A stretch of 64,000 bases of DNA from Letharia columbiana (GCF_014066305.1 NW_023501069.1:222001-286000), one strand, 5' to 3'. Shown: positions 1 through 11,902, counted from the first letter of the stretch. Numbers and translations: made by a program. Notes: a model not told the origin generated them from the sequence alone.

Positions 1-94
1 CCGACGGTTGGTGGAGATCAAATCTTAGGGTGTGACCGTCGCAGCATCCATAACTTTACTCCCGAGCAGTTCCTATGATCATCGCATTCTGGAC

Positions 95-1773
95 ATGATC
101 ATTAGACCTGGGGTAAAGATCATTGCGAGCTCGAGACCACTGGCGAGAGGCTGTTCAGGGTTGAAACTTGACAAGAGAATTCGATGGGCATCATCGCCCG
201 CTCGGCAATGGTCGACACCTCTAGCCAAAACCATTGCTGAAGCTATTGCTGTAAGCTCACTTCAACATTCGCTTATGCACACACTCTGATCATGAGGCCA
301 GACTACAGGTCCAATTTCTATAGCAGCTTATATGCGCCAATGCCTCACATCCCCTGATGGTGGCTACTACACTTCACAAACGCAGGGCAAAGATCAATTC
401 GGACAGAAAGGAGACTTCATTACCTCGCCAGAGATCTCTCAAATCTTTGGCGAATTACTGGGCATATGGCTTGTAACAGAATGGATGTCCCAAGGCAGGG
501 TCAGCCATGGCGTGGAGGTCATTGAGGTTGGTCCAGGAAGAGGAACGCTGATGGATGATATGCTACGGGTATGGTACGATGCTCAATTCAGAGACTACGA
601 GATACCATTCTAATCGCGGAGCAGACTCTCAGCAATTTCAAGCCGCTAGCAGCTAGCATCGAATCGGTCTATCTTGTGGAAGCCAGTCCAGCATTGCGTG
701 ATACCCAAAAGCAATTGCTCTGCGGAGATGTTCCCCTCGAGGAGATTGATATTGGTTTCAGGAGTACGAGCAAGTACTCAAGAGTCCCGGTGACATGGTG
801 TGAAGACATTCGATTTGTACCCAACGGTAGATTCTGTCTTATCAGCCTGCAGAAAAGTCCAAGCTCAACTGACCTACCTATAGATTCAAGCAAGACCCCC
901 TTCATCTTCGCCCACGAATTTTTTGACGCGCTTCCGATCCACGCCTTCCAATCCGTGGCTCCAAACTCGACCGAAACGTCTCAATTTCTCACAACTCCTA
1001 CAGGGCCCCTTCCCCTTACCAAACCAGCTTCCCAGTCCAAGACGCCCCAATGGCGAGAATTGGTAGTCACGCCCACACCATCTGCCTCGAACATAACCAC
1101 TACCACTTCGCCTTCCACTCCCAAATCTCAACCCGACTTTCAGCTCTCCCTCGCAAAAGCCTCGACCCCACCGTCACTCCTGTTTCCCACCCTTTCCCAG
1201 CGTTACAAAGCGCTTCTGCCAACCCCAGGTTCTGTCGTTGAGATATCACCGGAATCGCATTCTTATGCCGCAGATTTTGCTCGCCGTATCGGTGGCTCTT
1301 CCGCTAAGGCCAGCTCAAATTGCACATCTAGTACAATGGTCAAAACCCGTCCGTCCGGCGCAGCCTTAATTCTCGATTACGGTCCCGCAGACACGATCCC
1401 CACCAATACACTGCGCGGCATTCGCTCACATCAGCATGTCTCCCCTCTTACCGATCCCGGCCTCGTCGACATCTCTGCTGATGTCGATTTCATGGCCTTA
1501 GCCGAGGCGGCACTAGCAGCTAGTCCGGCAGTCGAGGTGCATGGTCCCGTGGAGCAGGGAGGATGGCTACAAAGTATGGGGATTCGAGAGAGAGCAGACA
1601 TCATTTGCAAGGGTCTGGGGGAAGACGAGGGAGGAAAGAAAAGGGTAAGGGGAGCTATCCAGCGATTGGTGGAGAGAGGTGGTGGCGCGATGGGGAAGCT
1701 CTATAAAGTCTTGGCGATAGTCCCGGAAAGGGATGGAAGGAGGCCTGTTGGATTTGGTGGAGGTGTGGAGTGA
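95..1773 (+). CDS. NDUFAF7: Mitochondrial NDUFAF7/MidA-type protein arginine methyltransferase
   Basis: Proposed exons 95-250, 302-568, 625-826 and 884-1773, about 504 aa. This family is SAM-dependent, works in the mitochondrial matrix and methylates an arginine of a complex I subunit during assembly (known for the family). Seen: a basic, Ser-rich N-terminus that fits a mitochondrial presequence; then ISIAAYMRQCLTSPDGGYY and GDFITSPEISQIFGELLG, typical of the DUF185/MidA fold; the SAM-binding stretch VIEVGPGRGTLMDDML; and the FIFAHEFFDALPIHAFQ segment. Introns 251-301 and 569-624 are required to join the frames. The 57-bp intron 827-883 could also be read through in frame; splicing gives the more usual family spacing. 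The ATG at 95 is preferred over an in-frame upstream ATG because it opens directly into the presequence. The gene lies at the window edge, so an earlier exon cannot be excluded. Confidence 0.85.
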
Positions 1774-2029
1774 GTAGGAGCAGTGTGAGAGTTTGCAAAA
1801 AAGCCAACCGAACAAGGTGCCACAATTCTTTGGTCGGCAGATATCTGCTCTTTGGCTTTGATTACCATCAAGAAGTGTGTGCATTCTAGCCAAGGTAGAA
1901 CATCGCTAGGGGAGTCATTGGGCTCCCCGATTCTAGCGAGTAACCCTGTGGCGCGAAACCTCCGGAATTCTTTTTGAAAAGTCTGGTATCGCACAATAGT
2001 ATAGGCTTCTGGTCTTTAGGTGTGCCAAG

Positions 2030-2371
2030 TCATGTCCTCAAGCACCGCCGCATCCCCTGAGATGCCGGTCTAGGAGGCCAAGAATTCTCTCCAGGCACAA
2101 TAACATCTGGGGCCATCAAAGGGTCAGGCGTCAAGTAATGTGTCCCGTCTCTTGTTTCAAGACCGTTTGCTTCTCCGTTGAAAGCACTTCGGAGAGAACT
2201 TGAAGGCAGGATAGGGTCAATCTGCCAAACTACATGTCCTCTCTCATCCGTGACTCGAATACTAAACGCAAAATGTGGAGGGTCTCTTGACCGCCATTCT
2301 GGCTCATGAGGTGGGCTTCGGGCGTTCGTTTCACGCATATGCAATGCAATGTGGAGGCTTTGCCGAGACAA
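2030..2371 (-). CDS. Possible small hypothetical protein
   Basis: A 113-codon open frame. It contains the stretch FAFSIRVTDERGHVVWQIDP, whose alternating pattern looks like beta strands and is less biased than a random frame. I do not recognise a family, no introns are evident, and no neighbouring gene supports it. It may be a genuine small gene, a single exon of a larger one, or chance. Confidence 0.22.
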   Translation of the reverse strand: MSRQSLHIALHMRETNARSPPHEPEWRSRDPPHFAFSIRVTDERGHVVWQIDPILPSSSLRSAFNGEANGLETRDGTHYLTPDPLMAPDVIVPGENSWPPRPASQGMRRCLRT

Positions 2372-3776
2372 ATTCCACGCACACGGGACTGAGAGCGAGA
2401 GCAGTTTGAGTCACTCTTCCCTGTCGGTGGACTCCGAGTAAAACACTTATACCTACTCCGTAGGTAGAGTCGCGACTGAAATTGGCAAAGTGTTGAATGT
2501 CTTGCAGGAGCCCCCCAACTCAGGTTAGCTCACATAATTTAAGCGGAAAAGGCAGCAGAGCATGAGACGCCTTGCGGAAAGGCAGGGGCTCACACTCAAC
2601 ACTTGATTTGAACCCAAGGGGAAGTGCAGCGTAAGATATCGACCAATCTCGAGTGGGACTGCCTCTTAGAGGCAAGTCTTGCATATTAAGGGCTGAGCAA
2701 GTGCAGTGCCGAGACTCAAAGGGAACATTGCAGAAGCCATTCACACGTGGAGCTGACTGTACTTGCGGATGATAAGCTGGAGAGGCCGAGGGCTCTCACT
2801 GGATTTGTGATGCATATTTTGAAGCCAATTTCGAAACCTGACCGACATTCGGGGGAGGGGACGGTGATTGATTTAAAAGCAAGCGCTGGCAGAAACGGGA
2901 TGGGATTGGCGCCAGTTACTTCCCCTCGTCGGTCGCTTCTTTTGAGATGGGGGTAAGTAGATGTCTAACCCCCCACCGATAGATTTTCTTGGGTTTGTAA
3001 GCGGAATAATCCAGTATGCAGAATGTTGAAGAGAAGTCAAAAAGCGGTCGAGGATTTCTTTCAATGATGGGGCTTGACTAGGTATCTGCATCATCGAAAG
3101 TCGCAAGAAATGGTGAAAGAAATTCATGTCTCGGTCCTCGGTTCACTTCTGGTCCTGAATTGATAAAGTAAAGTAGCGTGAGTACTTGAGTAGGTTTTTT
3201 TCTTTCGCGAGGCTGCGGCCTGGCGGACTCACCTCCACCCCCGCTCACTCCGCGAGCCTTGGCGACATGAAACCCTACAAGTACTAGCTAATAAGGTACC
3301 TACTTTAGCCTCGGACCTGTCGGACCTTCGGCTCAGTATTCGTACTCCGTATTCCGCAGTTGTGACTCGTAACTCGTAATTGACTTATGGACATGGTGGT
3401 ACATGAAAGATTCCCCCAAGTCTTCCCTCACTGCCGTATGCGGGCTTGCCTTGGCACGTCTACAGGCTTCCTACGAAGGGGTTGTACGGCTTTTCATCCA
3501 GCTTGGAAAGTGTTGGAAGACCCGGTCAACGTAAGCCGCATTTGTTCATCCATATTAGCGACACTACTTATTTGGCCATTAACACATCAAGGATGGTGCA
3601 ATTTGACTCTTTGCATTGAAAGTGAGACTGTAGGAGTCATTCCATTTTGATTATTATATCCTGGGACAAGGATGATTTCAAATCCCGCCGGAACAGAAGT
3701 AGATCCGTACCTTGATGCGCAAGAATCCAAATGCCGTGTGCTTTGTTTGAGTACCTGGTATTCAATAAGTTACAGA

Positions 3777-3818
3777 GTTAGAAGTTAGAAGTTAGAAGTT
3801 AGAAGTTAGAAGTTAGAA
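3777..3818. repeat. Tandem repeat, 6 x GTTAGAA
   Basis: Six perfect head-to-tail copies of the 7-mer GTTAGAA followed by an A-rich tail. It lies in the spacer upstream of the Ecm13-like gene. No function is suggested. Confidence 0.95.
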
Positions 3819-4404
3819 GAAGAAAAATAAAAAAAGCCAGCAAAGCCAATTCGTAAAGCTCGCTGCCTGGAAAGTAGTGGAAAAGGGAATAATTGTGCGA
3901 CTGCGAATTGACTGCCTAAACAGCAAATCGGGCGGTGAGGTGATGAGTTGCGTTGTGTGACTCAGCCCTGCTTTGGAATATCAAACAACGTGGTCGGAAA
4001 AGGCGAAGGAAGATTGTGATTGGTGAGATATACCGGCGTGATTACTCTCCGCTGCCTTGAAATGGACTAAAGTAGCATCGCTACCTTAGCTTAACTTCTT
4101 AGAAATCCGAGGCCCTAGCGCGCGGTATTTGCAGGAACAAAGTCCGTCGGAGCATGGAGATTACTACACCGGTTCACAACAGATTGAAGAAGCATAAAGA
4201 CAGCCCAGATCCCTCAGGCAATCATGACCATCTCAAACAAAGACCAGCAAACCAACAATCAAACTTCTCCTACACCCAATCCCTTCTTACAACAACATCT
4301 TCCCATACTTTCGCACAAGCCACCCTGACTCATTAACCAATTGCAAATCATCCTGCCCCATCTCACCATATCAGACATTGACTCATTGTCCCAAACATAC
4401 AAAC

Positions 4405-5211
4405 ATGCCTTCCAATCTCAGATACCACATCTCTTCATCCACAACACCAGCATCATCAACAACCAGAACAGTCACTGCATCACCACCGCTAAAGAAGCAG
4501 AAGATGTCTCTCACTCAAACCTACTACCTCGCCCACACCGCCCGTGGTAAGCTCTCCAAGGAAGCTGCGCGGGGAGACCACGACCTCCGCCTTTTGGTCG
4601 GCCACGCCAACCTCCTTGACGGTCTGATGCTCGACCTTGCCAACGCCGAGCAAGAGCAAGAGAGCTGGTTTAATCAGACCGTCAAGAGAGCCTCCAAGGC
4701 ATCCGAAGAGCCCAAGCACATTCAATGGGCAGACACAATTCCAGAAGAGCTGGAAGAGGCAGTGGAGGAGGAATTCTACGCCGAGAGCTCAGATAGCGAC
4801 AGCGATTCGGACGATGATGAGGAGATGCAGAGCGCAGAGCCAATTGCCCTCCGCAATGTACCACAAGCGCCAGCTACCATCACCACCATTGAATATGAAG
4901 ATGAGGACATGGAGGACGAAGACTATGAGAACGATCTCGCTCTTACTCGCACATCATCGGCACACCCACCAGAGCTCCTCCACGAGGATTCAGACTCGGA
5001 GTCAGAAGACGACTCCATGCCTCCCTCACCTGAGATGCCTCTCGATGCATTTTCCGAGAAACAAAGACAAGCAATTGCAACCACATCATACTACCAGTCA
5101 CTACCAGTCAAGTCAGACTCGCCAGCCTCACTGCCGGAGTCGGATCAATCCTTCTTCGATGAGGGGTTCTACCTCCCTCAACGGCAACAGACAGCCATTG
5201 CAGCCTGTTAG
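4405..5211 (+). CDS. Ecm13-like conserved fungal protein with acidic tail
   Basis: Single exon, about 268 aa from the ATG at 4405. Alternative in-frame ATGs lie at 4378 and 4504. The conserved core starts right after the 4504 Met (SLTQTYYLAHTARGKLSKEA, then DHDLRLLVGHANLLDGLM and EQEQESWFNQT). I associate this pattern with the fungal family that includes yeast Ecm13 and YJR115W, whose biochemical role is unknown. The remainder is low complexity: several Asp/Glu/Ser blocks (SDSDSDSDDDEE-type) and proline-rich stretches, suggesting a disordered, phosphorylated tail. No signal peptide or membrane segment is seen. Family assignment is from memory of the core motif only. Confidence 0.65.
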   Translation: MPSNLRYHISSSTTPASSTTRTVTASPPLKKQKMSLTQTYYLAHTARGKLSKEAARGDHDLRLLVGHANLLDGLMLDLANAEQEQESWFNQTVKRASKASEEPKHIQWADTIPEELEEAVEEEFYAESSDSDSDSDDDEEMQSAEPIALRNVPQAPATITTIEYEDEDMEDEDYENDLALTRTSSAHPPELLHEDSDSESEDDSMPPSPEMPLDAFSEKQRQAIATTSYYQSLPVKSDSPASLPESDQSFFDEGFYLPQRQQTAIAAC

Positions 5212-6340
5212 GCACAGGGCTATTGATGACGATCCAACTGGTTTTATGACAGCGATTCAGCAAGAATACCCAAGCGAGCGTTGAGCGATCTTTTCTACGA
5301 TGTTTTGGATGGACAAAACCCTACTCCGACGACTATGGCTACAGCAGGATTCAAGGTGGAGTCTTTAGGGAAGGAATATTGAATGCCTAGCTACTCGTAC
5401 ATCTCCCTCAATAAGAGGTTGAGAAGTTGTATAGAAGATAATCAACTACCCCAAGAAAAGTTTCAGAAGCGCCAGTGTCCCATCGCATGATTGTCTTCCA
5501 TTTCCCACGCATTGACCTCCAGAGTAATCGTACTCGTAATTTCATCCTGCGCACTTCGCACCAACAATGCTCGATTCATTCCCGTGTCGTCACTTAGTGT
5601 TGCGTCGAGAAGAATAAAGAACGTCCCGCTCGTAATCGTAACTTGGGACAAGCATGATGATTCACACATGCAATCATTATCATTATCTACCCATCCCTGC
5701 GGGGACCTGTTGATCATCATTGCATAACCCCAAACTCAGAGCCGAGAACATGAGTCAGTCGTGCTGGAGTCCCGGCTAGGGTCGCGCTCGGAAGGAAGCA
5801 AGAGCAAAAGTCCGATTGCCAAGATCGATAGATCGCTTCGGATGTTGCCTTTTTCTTTTTCTGCTGCTAACTGGAGCTTGCTGTTTCTGCTGCCAAGACG
5901 AGTCGGATTGTCAAGTTCAACTCGGGGTGCATGACAAGGTAGACAGCGCTCATAGCAAAAGCCAAGCTGCTGCCTTGTTGGTGTTGCCAAGCAGCTGAAG
6001 CTACACCACTAGACAGATCCCACACCACACCACACCACACCACACCTCACAACCTGGATCATGTCTGCCTACTCGGATAACATCCCCGTAGCAACACATC
6101 TCGCCTTTCGCCTCCGTCCATGGCTCTCTGCTTCATGAAATGGCCCGACTAACGCTTCTCTTGTCAAAGCTCGCAACTTCCAGACCCTCCGCCTAAACTG
6201 TACTCGCTTCCACAAGACTTCGCACATACATGTACGCTTGATTCCACTCCCTTCTGTCAATCCATAGGCCGCGACTTACCGATCGCTATTGAAGCTGCTT
6301 TCGAATATTCCAGGATAGCTGGCTGGCTGTCAACCAAGGC
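5212..6340. other. Spacer and probable 5' leader of the stress-protein gene
   Basis: No supported coding exon. It contains a short CACAC repeat (6021-6045), and the last 250 bases before the ATG at 6341 are pyrimidine-rich, as expected of a fungal promoter or leader. A non-coding or short upstream exon of the next gene is possible. Confidence 0.5.
6021..6045. repeat. Tandem repeat, 5 x CACAC
   Basis: Five perfect copies of CACAC, about 300 bases upstream of the universal-stress-protein start codon. Confidence 0.9.
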
Positions 6341-8246
6341 ATGCCTCAATCACCGTCACCATTTCCAACCTTCTCCCCTTGCCCTCAATCACCCGCCCCA
6401 ACACTTGGAGGATTGTCCGTCTCAGTACAGGCAGCATCAGAGGATACAAAGGATGCAAACGGACCAGACACGGTAGCCAGACAGAGACTTTCCTTTGCAG
6501 GGCCTGCAGCTAGCGCCTCGCTTCAAGACGTACGACGTGCCTCGATTCAGTTCGCCTCGGGCACCGGTACAGCTACGCGTACTGCAAATTCAAGGCCGAT
6601 TGCTTTGAAGCCGCAGCGGCGGCTATCATCGCCTCCACCGCCCTCGTAAGTTGTAGCATCTGATCTGTCGTTGAATTTCAAACGTCGATATGAAATGGCT
6701 TTGTTATCCTTTCTCCCTTGCAGCATGCATGATATTCGCTTAGTAGCACCGGATACTGTGGATCCTAAAAACCTCTTCCCGTATCCCATTGTAAAGACTG
6801 GTCCATCGATGGTAGCCGTCAATTCTCATCTTGAAAAGTCAAGAAAGTTGATTCAAATAGCACAATATGTCACAAGAAGCAATCACTATCAACAATAGCA
6901 CAGTGCAGCACATATTCAAGTTCCATCCTGAGCACCCATCTGCATCAGATTATCTTGAGAACATGATGCTGAATTGTTTCCTTGATGACAGTACTTATGA
7001 GTCCCGCGTCTCCTTCGACACCTTCGACAACAAAGATGCTACAGACCTTTCTTTCACTTTAGTCTCCAAGCATAAAGACTACGCCTATTCTCGTCGGTCT
7101 CGCACTTTCCTCTGTGGAACCGATCGTACGTACATTTCGGAGCTGGTTCTTCCTATTGGGTAGTGGATTTGAGTCGCAAGACATGTTTCGGGAGCAAGAA
7201 GACCTTTATACTCCCCAGACCTGTCTTGCAACTTCATTTCCCACCTCGAATAAACAATACTGACTCCGAAATCTGCGTAGAAAACGACTACTCGGAATTT
7301 GCTCTCGAATGGCTCGTTGAGGAGCTAGTGGAAGACGGCGACGAGATCGTCTGTCTTCGAGTTGTCGACAAAGATAGCAAGATTAGCAGCAATTTCAGCG
7401 TGGAGCAAGGTTTCTACAAAACTGAAGCTCGCAAGCTTCTCGAGCATATACAGGAAAAGAATGAAGAAGACAAAGCGATCAGCTTAGTTTTAGAATTCGC
7501 TGTGGGCAAGGTCCCGGAGACGATTCAACGCATGGTCCGTCTCTTCGTCTCCTCCCATCCCGTCGCTCTCGATATTTATACACTTGTTTCAGATCAAGAT
7601 CTACGCTCCAGCCTGCCTAATTGTTGGAACACGCGGCAAGTCTCTGGGTGGCATTCAAGGCCTGCTGCCTGGCTCCGTGAGCAAGTACTGTCTTCAGAAC
7701 TCGCCCGTTCCCGTAGTGGTGGTACGCCCTGAGGAAAAACGGGAGAAGAAGAAAAAGAAACGTCTTGCCGACCCCAGCCGCCAAAACTACTCTTCCATCT
7801 TAGACCAGACAATTGCTAGTGGCAGCGGAGCGTTCGAAAGTCTGGCTCGACAGTCTGGAGGTGAGGCGAGCGAAAATGAGGCAGCCGCGGTGGCGAAAGC
7901 AATCGGGCTGAACGAAGGCTCTGGGGCTTGGAAGGGGTTTAAGAAGGACGATGGAGATGGATCGCCGCTTATCAAGACCGTGAGCGGAAGGAGTGATGCT
8001 ACCAGCGAAGCAGAGAGCCCTAGCCCGACTGGCCCATTGGTACTGGATGAAGCTCTGGAGGACGTGCCCGAGATAGATGACTCGGAAATGTCACTGTTGA
8101 GCGATGCCGGTCAGAAACGGGAAGAGGCCGACGATGAAGAAGGCGCAGAGAGCAAGACATCTAAGGAAGTGGATCCTATCAATGACTCTACATTCAGTGG
8201 GCCTGAGGAAGCCGAGGCTTGTCAAGGCAACGAAAACGAAGTTTGA
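6341..8246 (+). CDS. Universal stress protein (UspA-type) family protein
   Basis: Proposed exons 6341-6645, 6992-7125, 7281-7534 and 7593-8246, about 448 aa. Seen: a Ser/Pro-rich N-terminus; then RVSFDTFDNKDATDLSFTLV, SRRSRTFLCGTD joined across the 7126 intron to QNDYSEFALEWLVEELV, and DGDEIVCLRVVDKDS; and the nucleotide-loop end CLIVGTRGKSLGGIQGLLPG with PVPVVVVRP. These are the marks of the fungal Usp family (ATP-binding alpha/beta fold; general stress role in the family). After the domain comes a Lys-rich patch and a long acidic, probably disordered C-terminal tail. Intron 3 has the donor GTCCGT. Intron 1 (346 bp) is unusually long and might hide an extra exon. Intron 2 is the introner-like element listed separately. 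The start at 6341 is the first ATG in this frame and is not otherwise fixed. Confidence 0.8.
7126..7280 (+). mobile_element. Introner-like element (intron 2 of the Usp gene)
   Basis: A 155-bp spliced intron that is homologous to the first intron of AAR2 at 59528-59744. Its first 17 bases, GTACGTACATTTCGGAG, are identical in the two, and the homology continues for about 75 bases (58 of 75 identical by hand alignment). The 3' ends also match. The last 17 bases, CTCCGAAATCTGCGTAG, are an imperfect inverted repeat of the first 17 (14 of 17), including a perfect 9-bp ATTTCGGAG/CTCCGAAAT pair. The branch point CTGAC overlaps the inner edge of the right repeat. Splicing joins CAA (Gln) in the conserved GTDQNDYSEF motif. 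Mobility is inferred from homology and the inverted ends. Confidence 0.65.
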
Positions 8247-8882
8247 GACTGGAAACGAGTCTAGCGGTGATACTGTTACCATGGGCATCTATCATCATAG
8301 ATCATCCGGGTGGTGCAGTCCCTAGGATTGCCTATAGGAGGAAGGTAGATACAATGGAAGGGAGATCAACATCGTAGCCTTTTGGCACGCAGCACGAACA
8401 CTATCGGGTCTGAAGCTTTCATTACGAAGACCGACTGATGGCAAAATCAAAGCTGACAATCCAAACGCTGCAGATGTACCTCGCCATTTATAGCAGACAA
8501 CAACAATTGGCAGGGGAACGTTATGACCTGCATGATCCAACCCTATCTTAGATTCCCCTTTATTTCAACCCCTTGAGTTTCATCACCTCTCAACTTCACC
8601 CTTATGTCAATAGCTGAGGATGCATTTAGTTCTTATGACGGGAAAGTATAAAAAAAATAGTGTCTATATTCTTCAAATCAGATCAAATGTCATGAGGAGC
8701 GCGCTCATCGCAATGTCATTGCAATACTTTGAACCCGGCTCCGACCGCAAACATCTGGAGCAACATTCAGCCTGATCAAGAAACCTCCACTTTTGCAAAA
8801 CTTCGAAACGTCAAAGCTTCCATCCCAGCCTATCTCATCCAAAACTACTTGAAAAACATCCATTCTCGTTCGCTTCCAGCAC
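8247..8882. other. Spacer between the Usp and ankyrin genes
   Basis: No coding frame or RNA gene is supported. It is AT-richer than the flanking genes and presumably holds the Usp 3' UTR and the promoter of the next gene. Confidence 0.5.
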
Positions 8883-11056
8883 ATGGATCCAGCAACAATC
8901 ATTCAACTCGTCGAGGGATCGCTGAGTTTGGCATTGCAATGCGGCCAAGCCACAAAGACGCTAAGCGACATTGCTGCGAAATACAAGTATGCTAAGCTTA
9001 CAATTCTCAGCATGGTCCAGGGTTTGGATACCATTCAGTTGGCATGGAGCCAGATTGGTGACTGGTCTCAGAAATATATACCCGAAACGGCCGGAGACGG
9101 CGAAGTTCTCCTACAAAGGCTGCAGCGGTCTCTAGAGAACGGCATAATCATAATGGATGCTCTGGAGGGAGATCTAAAACCCTACCAAAGCAATAACCTG
9201 AGCTTTATGCAGCGCTCAAAAGCCATCCGGAAACGAAAACACTCTCCGCGGCCACCAAGATCGGATCAGCCACCAGGCGCTGGCTATGACTTGCTTGCTG
9301 CAGGCTATACAGCTCAAGTCCTCACTGGCTAGAACCCGACTGATGGACGAGGCGGAGCCTATGCTCCGCAGATCCGACGAGAGTGCATAAAGTATCACCA
9401 GTATTGTGCCCTCACGAATGTCCTCACGCGTGTCAAAGTCAAACTATCGAAATTCCACTGGAGGTACAAGCGTTGCGAGTGCAGAAAATGTATTATCGGC
9501 GGCTAAGCTTCGAAAATGATCTGTTCACGGCGACAGCCTACAAAAGAAATTACCGGAATCCGCTGATCGAACATCTCTTCACTTCGAGACGATCACGGCC
9601 GCTAAAGCCTAATTCGTTGTCAGCAACCCGGATCAAATCCACAGCCCCGAGTCTTGACGAAAGAGCCATAACTCCAAATACTCATGAGAGCCTGCAGGTC
9701 CATGTTCAAAAGGAATTTGCCAATGAGCAAGCCAAACAGAGCTACGTCGCTGCCCTCGAAAGCTTGAGTAAGAGTGACAAGGACAAAGCTCTTCTCGAGG
9801 CTTGCCGTAGTGGTGATGCAAAGCTTGTTGAATCTTATTTGAAGAATCAAAGGAGCTATGGCGAGCAAAACTATGCTCGAAAGCGCCTTCTGCTGGAAGG
9901 CTTGAAAGATGCGATTGTAGTCGGATATCATGACGTTGTGAGGAGGCTCCTAAGCCTTGACATTCCCCTTAACAACCCATTACCGGGGGCCTACGGCTGG
10001 GTTCCTCTTCAATTTGCCGCTCACAGAGGCGATGTAGCAATGGCAAATATACTCTTGGAAGCCGGGGCCGATGTGTCTCCCTCGGGCAGCGGCACCACCC
10101 CACCCATCCACATTGCTTCACATAGAGGAAGCTTGGAGATCACTTCTATGTTGCTTACTGCCGGCGCTGCTATTGACTCAACCGATGGCTACGGATTCCA
10201 ACCAATCCATCTCGCATCGACGTATGTAGAGAGATCTGCTCAAATTGCCCTACTCGTCAGCGCAGGCGCAAATGTAGAAGCACTAAACCCTCTCGCACCG
10301 TCGTGGCAGACGTCCCCACTCCAACTCGCGTGCCTTACAGGCCAACTGGCAAACGTGTGCGCTCTCCTTGACCTCGGCACCATAATCGACATGGGGCGAA
10401 ACCTTCTCGACGCGCCACTGGGTATCGCGATCCGCCAACGTCATGTAAGGATCGTACAGGCAGTTTTGAAGCGTGGCGCTGATGCAAATTATGCGTCCAA
10501 ATCCAAATCGAAGAGCTTGTTCGCTACGCAAAGCGTTCGTCTGGGAGGACCCGGCATGACGCCTCTTAGCCTATTAGCCAAGCATTTCGGTGACGCGCGC
10601 AGGAAGACTGCGCTCGATCAGCCGATGCTTGAGTTACTACTGGAGCATGGCGCGGATTTGAAGTCGAAGGATGATGAAGGTAATCAGGTTCTGCATTATC
10701 TATGCATGAGCCAGTCCTCGGTGAACCTCGACTTCAGGAACAATGCGAACGACGAGAGATTAATTTTGACGCTCTTGGACCAGGGCATCGACGTCAATGC
10801 TACGAACTATCACGGCGAGTGTCCGCTGTTCCTGGCTGCTGTGAACTGCAACGAACAACTCGTTTCTTTGCTCTTGCTGAACGGAGCGAGGTGTTTGTCC
10901 AGTGCGGAGCTTTTTCGATTGTCTAAGATCGTGGAAGGGGTTGAAAAGGGACGACCAGATATGCGAGATAATTTTAGGGAGGTGATGAGGCTTTTCGATA
11001 CAGAAAAAGAGAAGGGAGCGAGGGAGGAAGTGGAGAAAGTGCCGAGACGGGCGTGA
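8883..11056 (+). pseudogene. PigL_N-type/ankyrin-repeat protein, reading frame broken
   Basis: The N-terminal part (8883 to about 9230) reads MDPATIIQLVEGSLSLALQC, the hallmark of the fungal PigL_N/STAND-type N-terminal domain. The C-terminal part (about 9470-11056) reads YYRRLSFENDLF and then at least six ankyrin repeats (for example PLQFAAHRGDVAMANILLEA, PIHIASHRGSLEITSMLLTA). The linker is conserved but sits in a third frame: NENTLRGHQDRISHQALAMT from 9232 needs a one-base shift, it is interrupted by TAA at 9388, and a further shift is needed between about 9440 and 9490. No GT donor occurs between 9140 and 9310 that could splice this away cleanly. An annotation pipeline may draw two genes or a false intron here. 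Such proteins are usually regulatory or self-recognition scaffolds; the exact role is unknown. Confidence 0.6.
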
Positions 11057-11902
11057 TGCCGGTATAAAAAAGGACTATAGGGCGACTCAGCTTACAAGGC
11101 AGATGGCAGACGGTGGAACGGATGAGAGAAGAAAGAACATGTACGAGGTTTTTTTGGTCTGGTCTTGGAAGCCGCAGAGCCCGCAAATCGTGCTTGTTTT
11201 AAGGCTTCAACTTTCAGCACACATGCAATCTCGAAAGCCTTGACCAAAACCCACGTGATAGATGCTTTCGAAAATAAGAGCCCTGAAAAGGTAGTCGAGC
11301 AGCTTCTTCTAGAGAAGTTCCGCAGTCTAATTTCCGGCCTCCATCTCTGAGATGTGTGGTGGGCCCGTTCTCAATATTGCAATCTCATAGTCTTGGTACC
11401 TATGCCGGCATCCTTGCTTGAGCTTGGTTATTTTGTGTTACACAGGAATAGTACGGTTAGGGGGTGGTAGATGGTCTTACAAACAAGGTTGAACTTCTGA
11501 ACAGGTCTTTTAATGTTACTCGTTCTCTTCCCACCTTTATTAATTCTACAATCGCAATATCATAGTACTTCATAATTATTGATATCTATTTTATATGTAT
11601 TTATTTTTATAGAACAAAAGGTACACTATCGATCTATATTACAAATGTATTAGATTGATAGGAGTACCATCAAAGTTGATGTAAACCACGGGGGTTAGGG
11701 ACGAAGCCGCAAAATGCCGAGCGCTAACTACCTTTTTGCACACGCCAAATCAGCTCTTGATGCTCGTATACAGATGACGGACCGAACATGGATAACCTAT
11801 TAATTGAAGTTGGACGTACGTTGAAAATTCAACAACTTCCACCGACCTAGGACCTGATGAAGCGCCTAAAAAGTGTGTTTTCTGTCCTCGCAGCAATCAC
11901 TC
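11057..11902. other. Spacer upstream of GPHR
   Basis: No supported gene. The interval 11500-11660 is AT-rich. The remainder probably serves as 3' UTR of the ankyrin gene and promoter of GPHR. Confidence 0.5.

Larger units (their letters stand above)
1774..4404. other. Gene-poor spacer
   Basis: No convincing gene is seen over about 2.6 kb. It holds a low-confidence minus-strand frame (2030-2371), a GTTAGAA tandem repeat (3777-3818) and an AAGGTACC element near 3293. The last 250 bases before the next gene are C/A-rich and look like the 5' leader of that gene. Confidence 0.6.
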
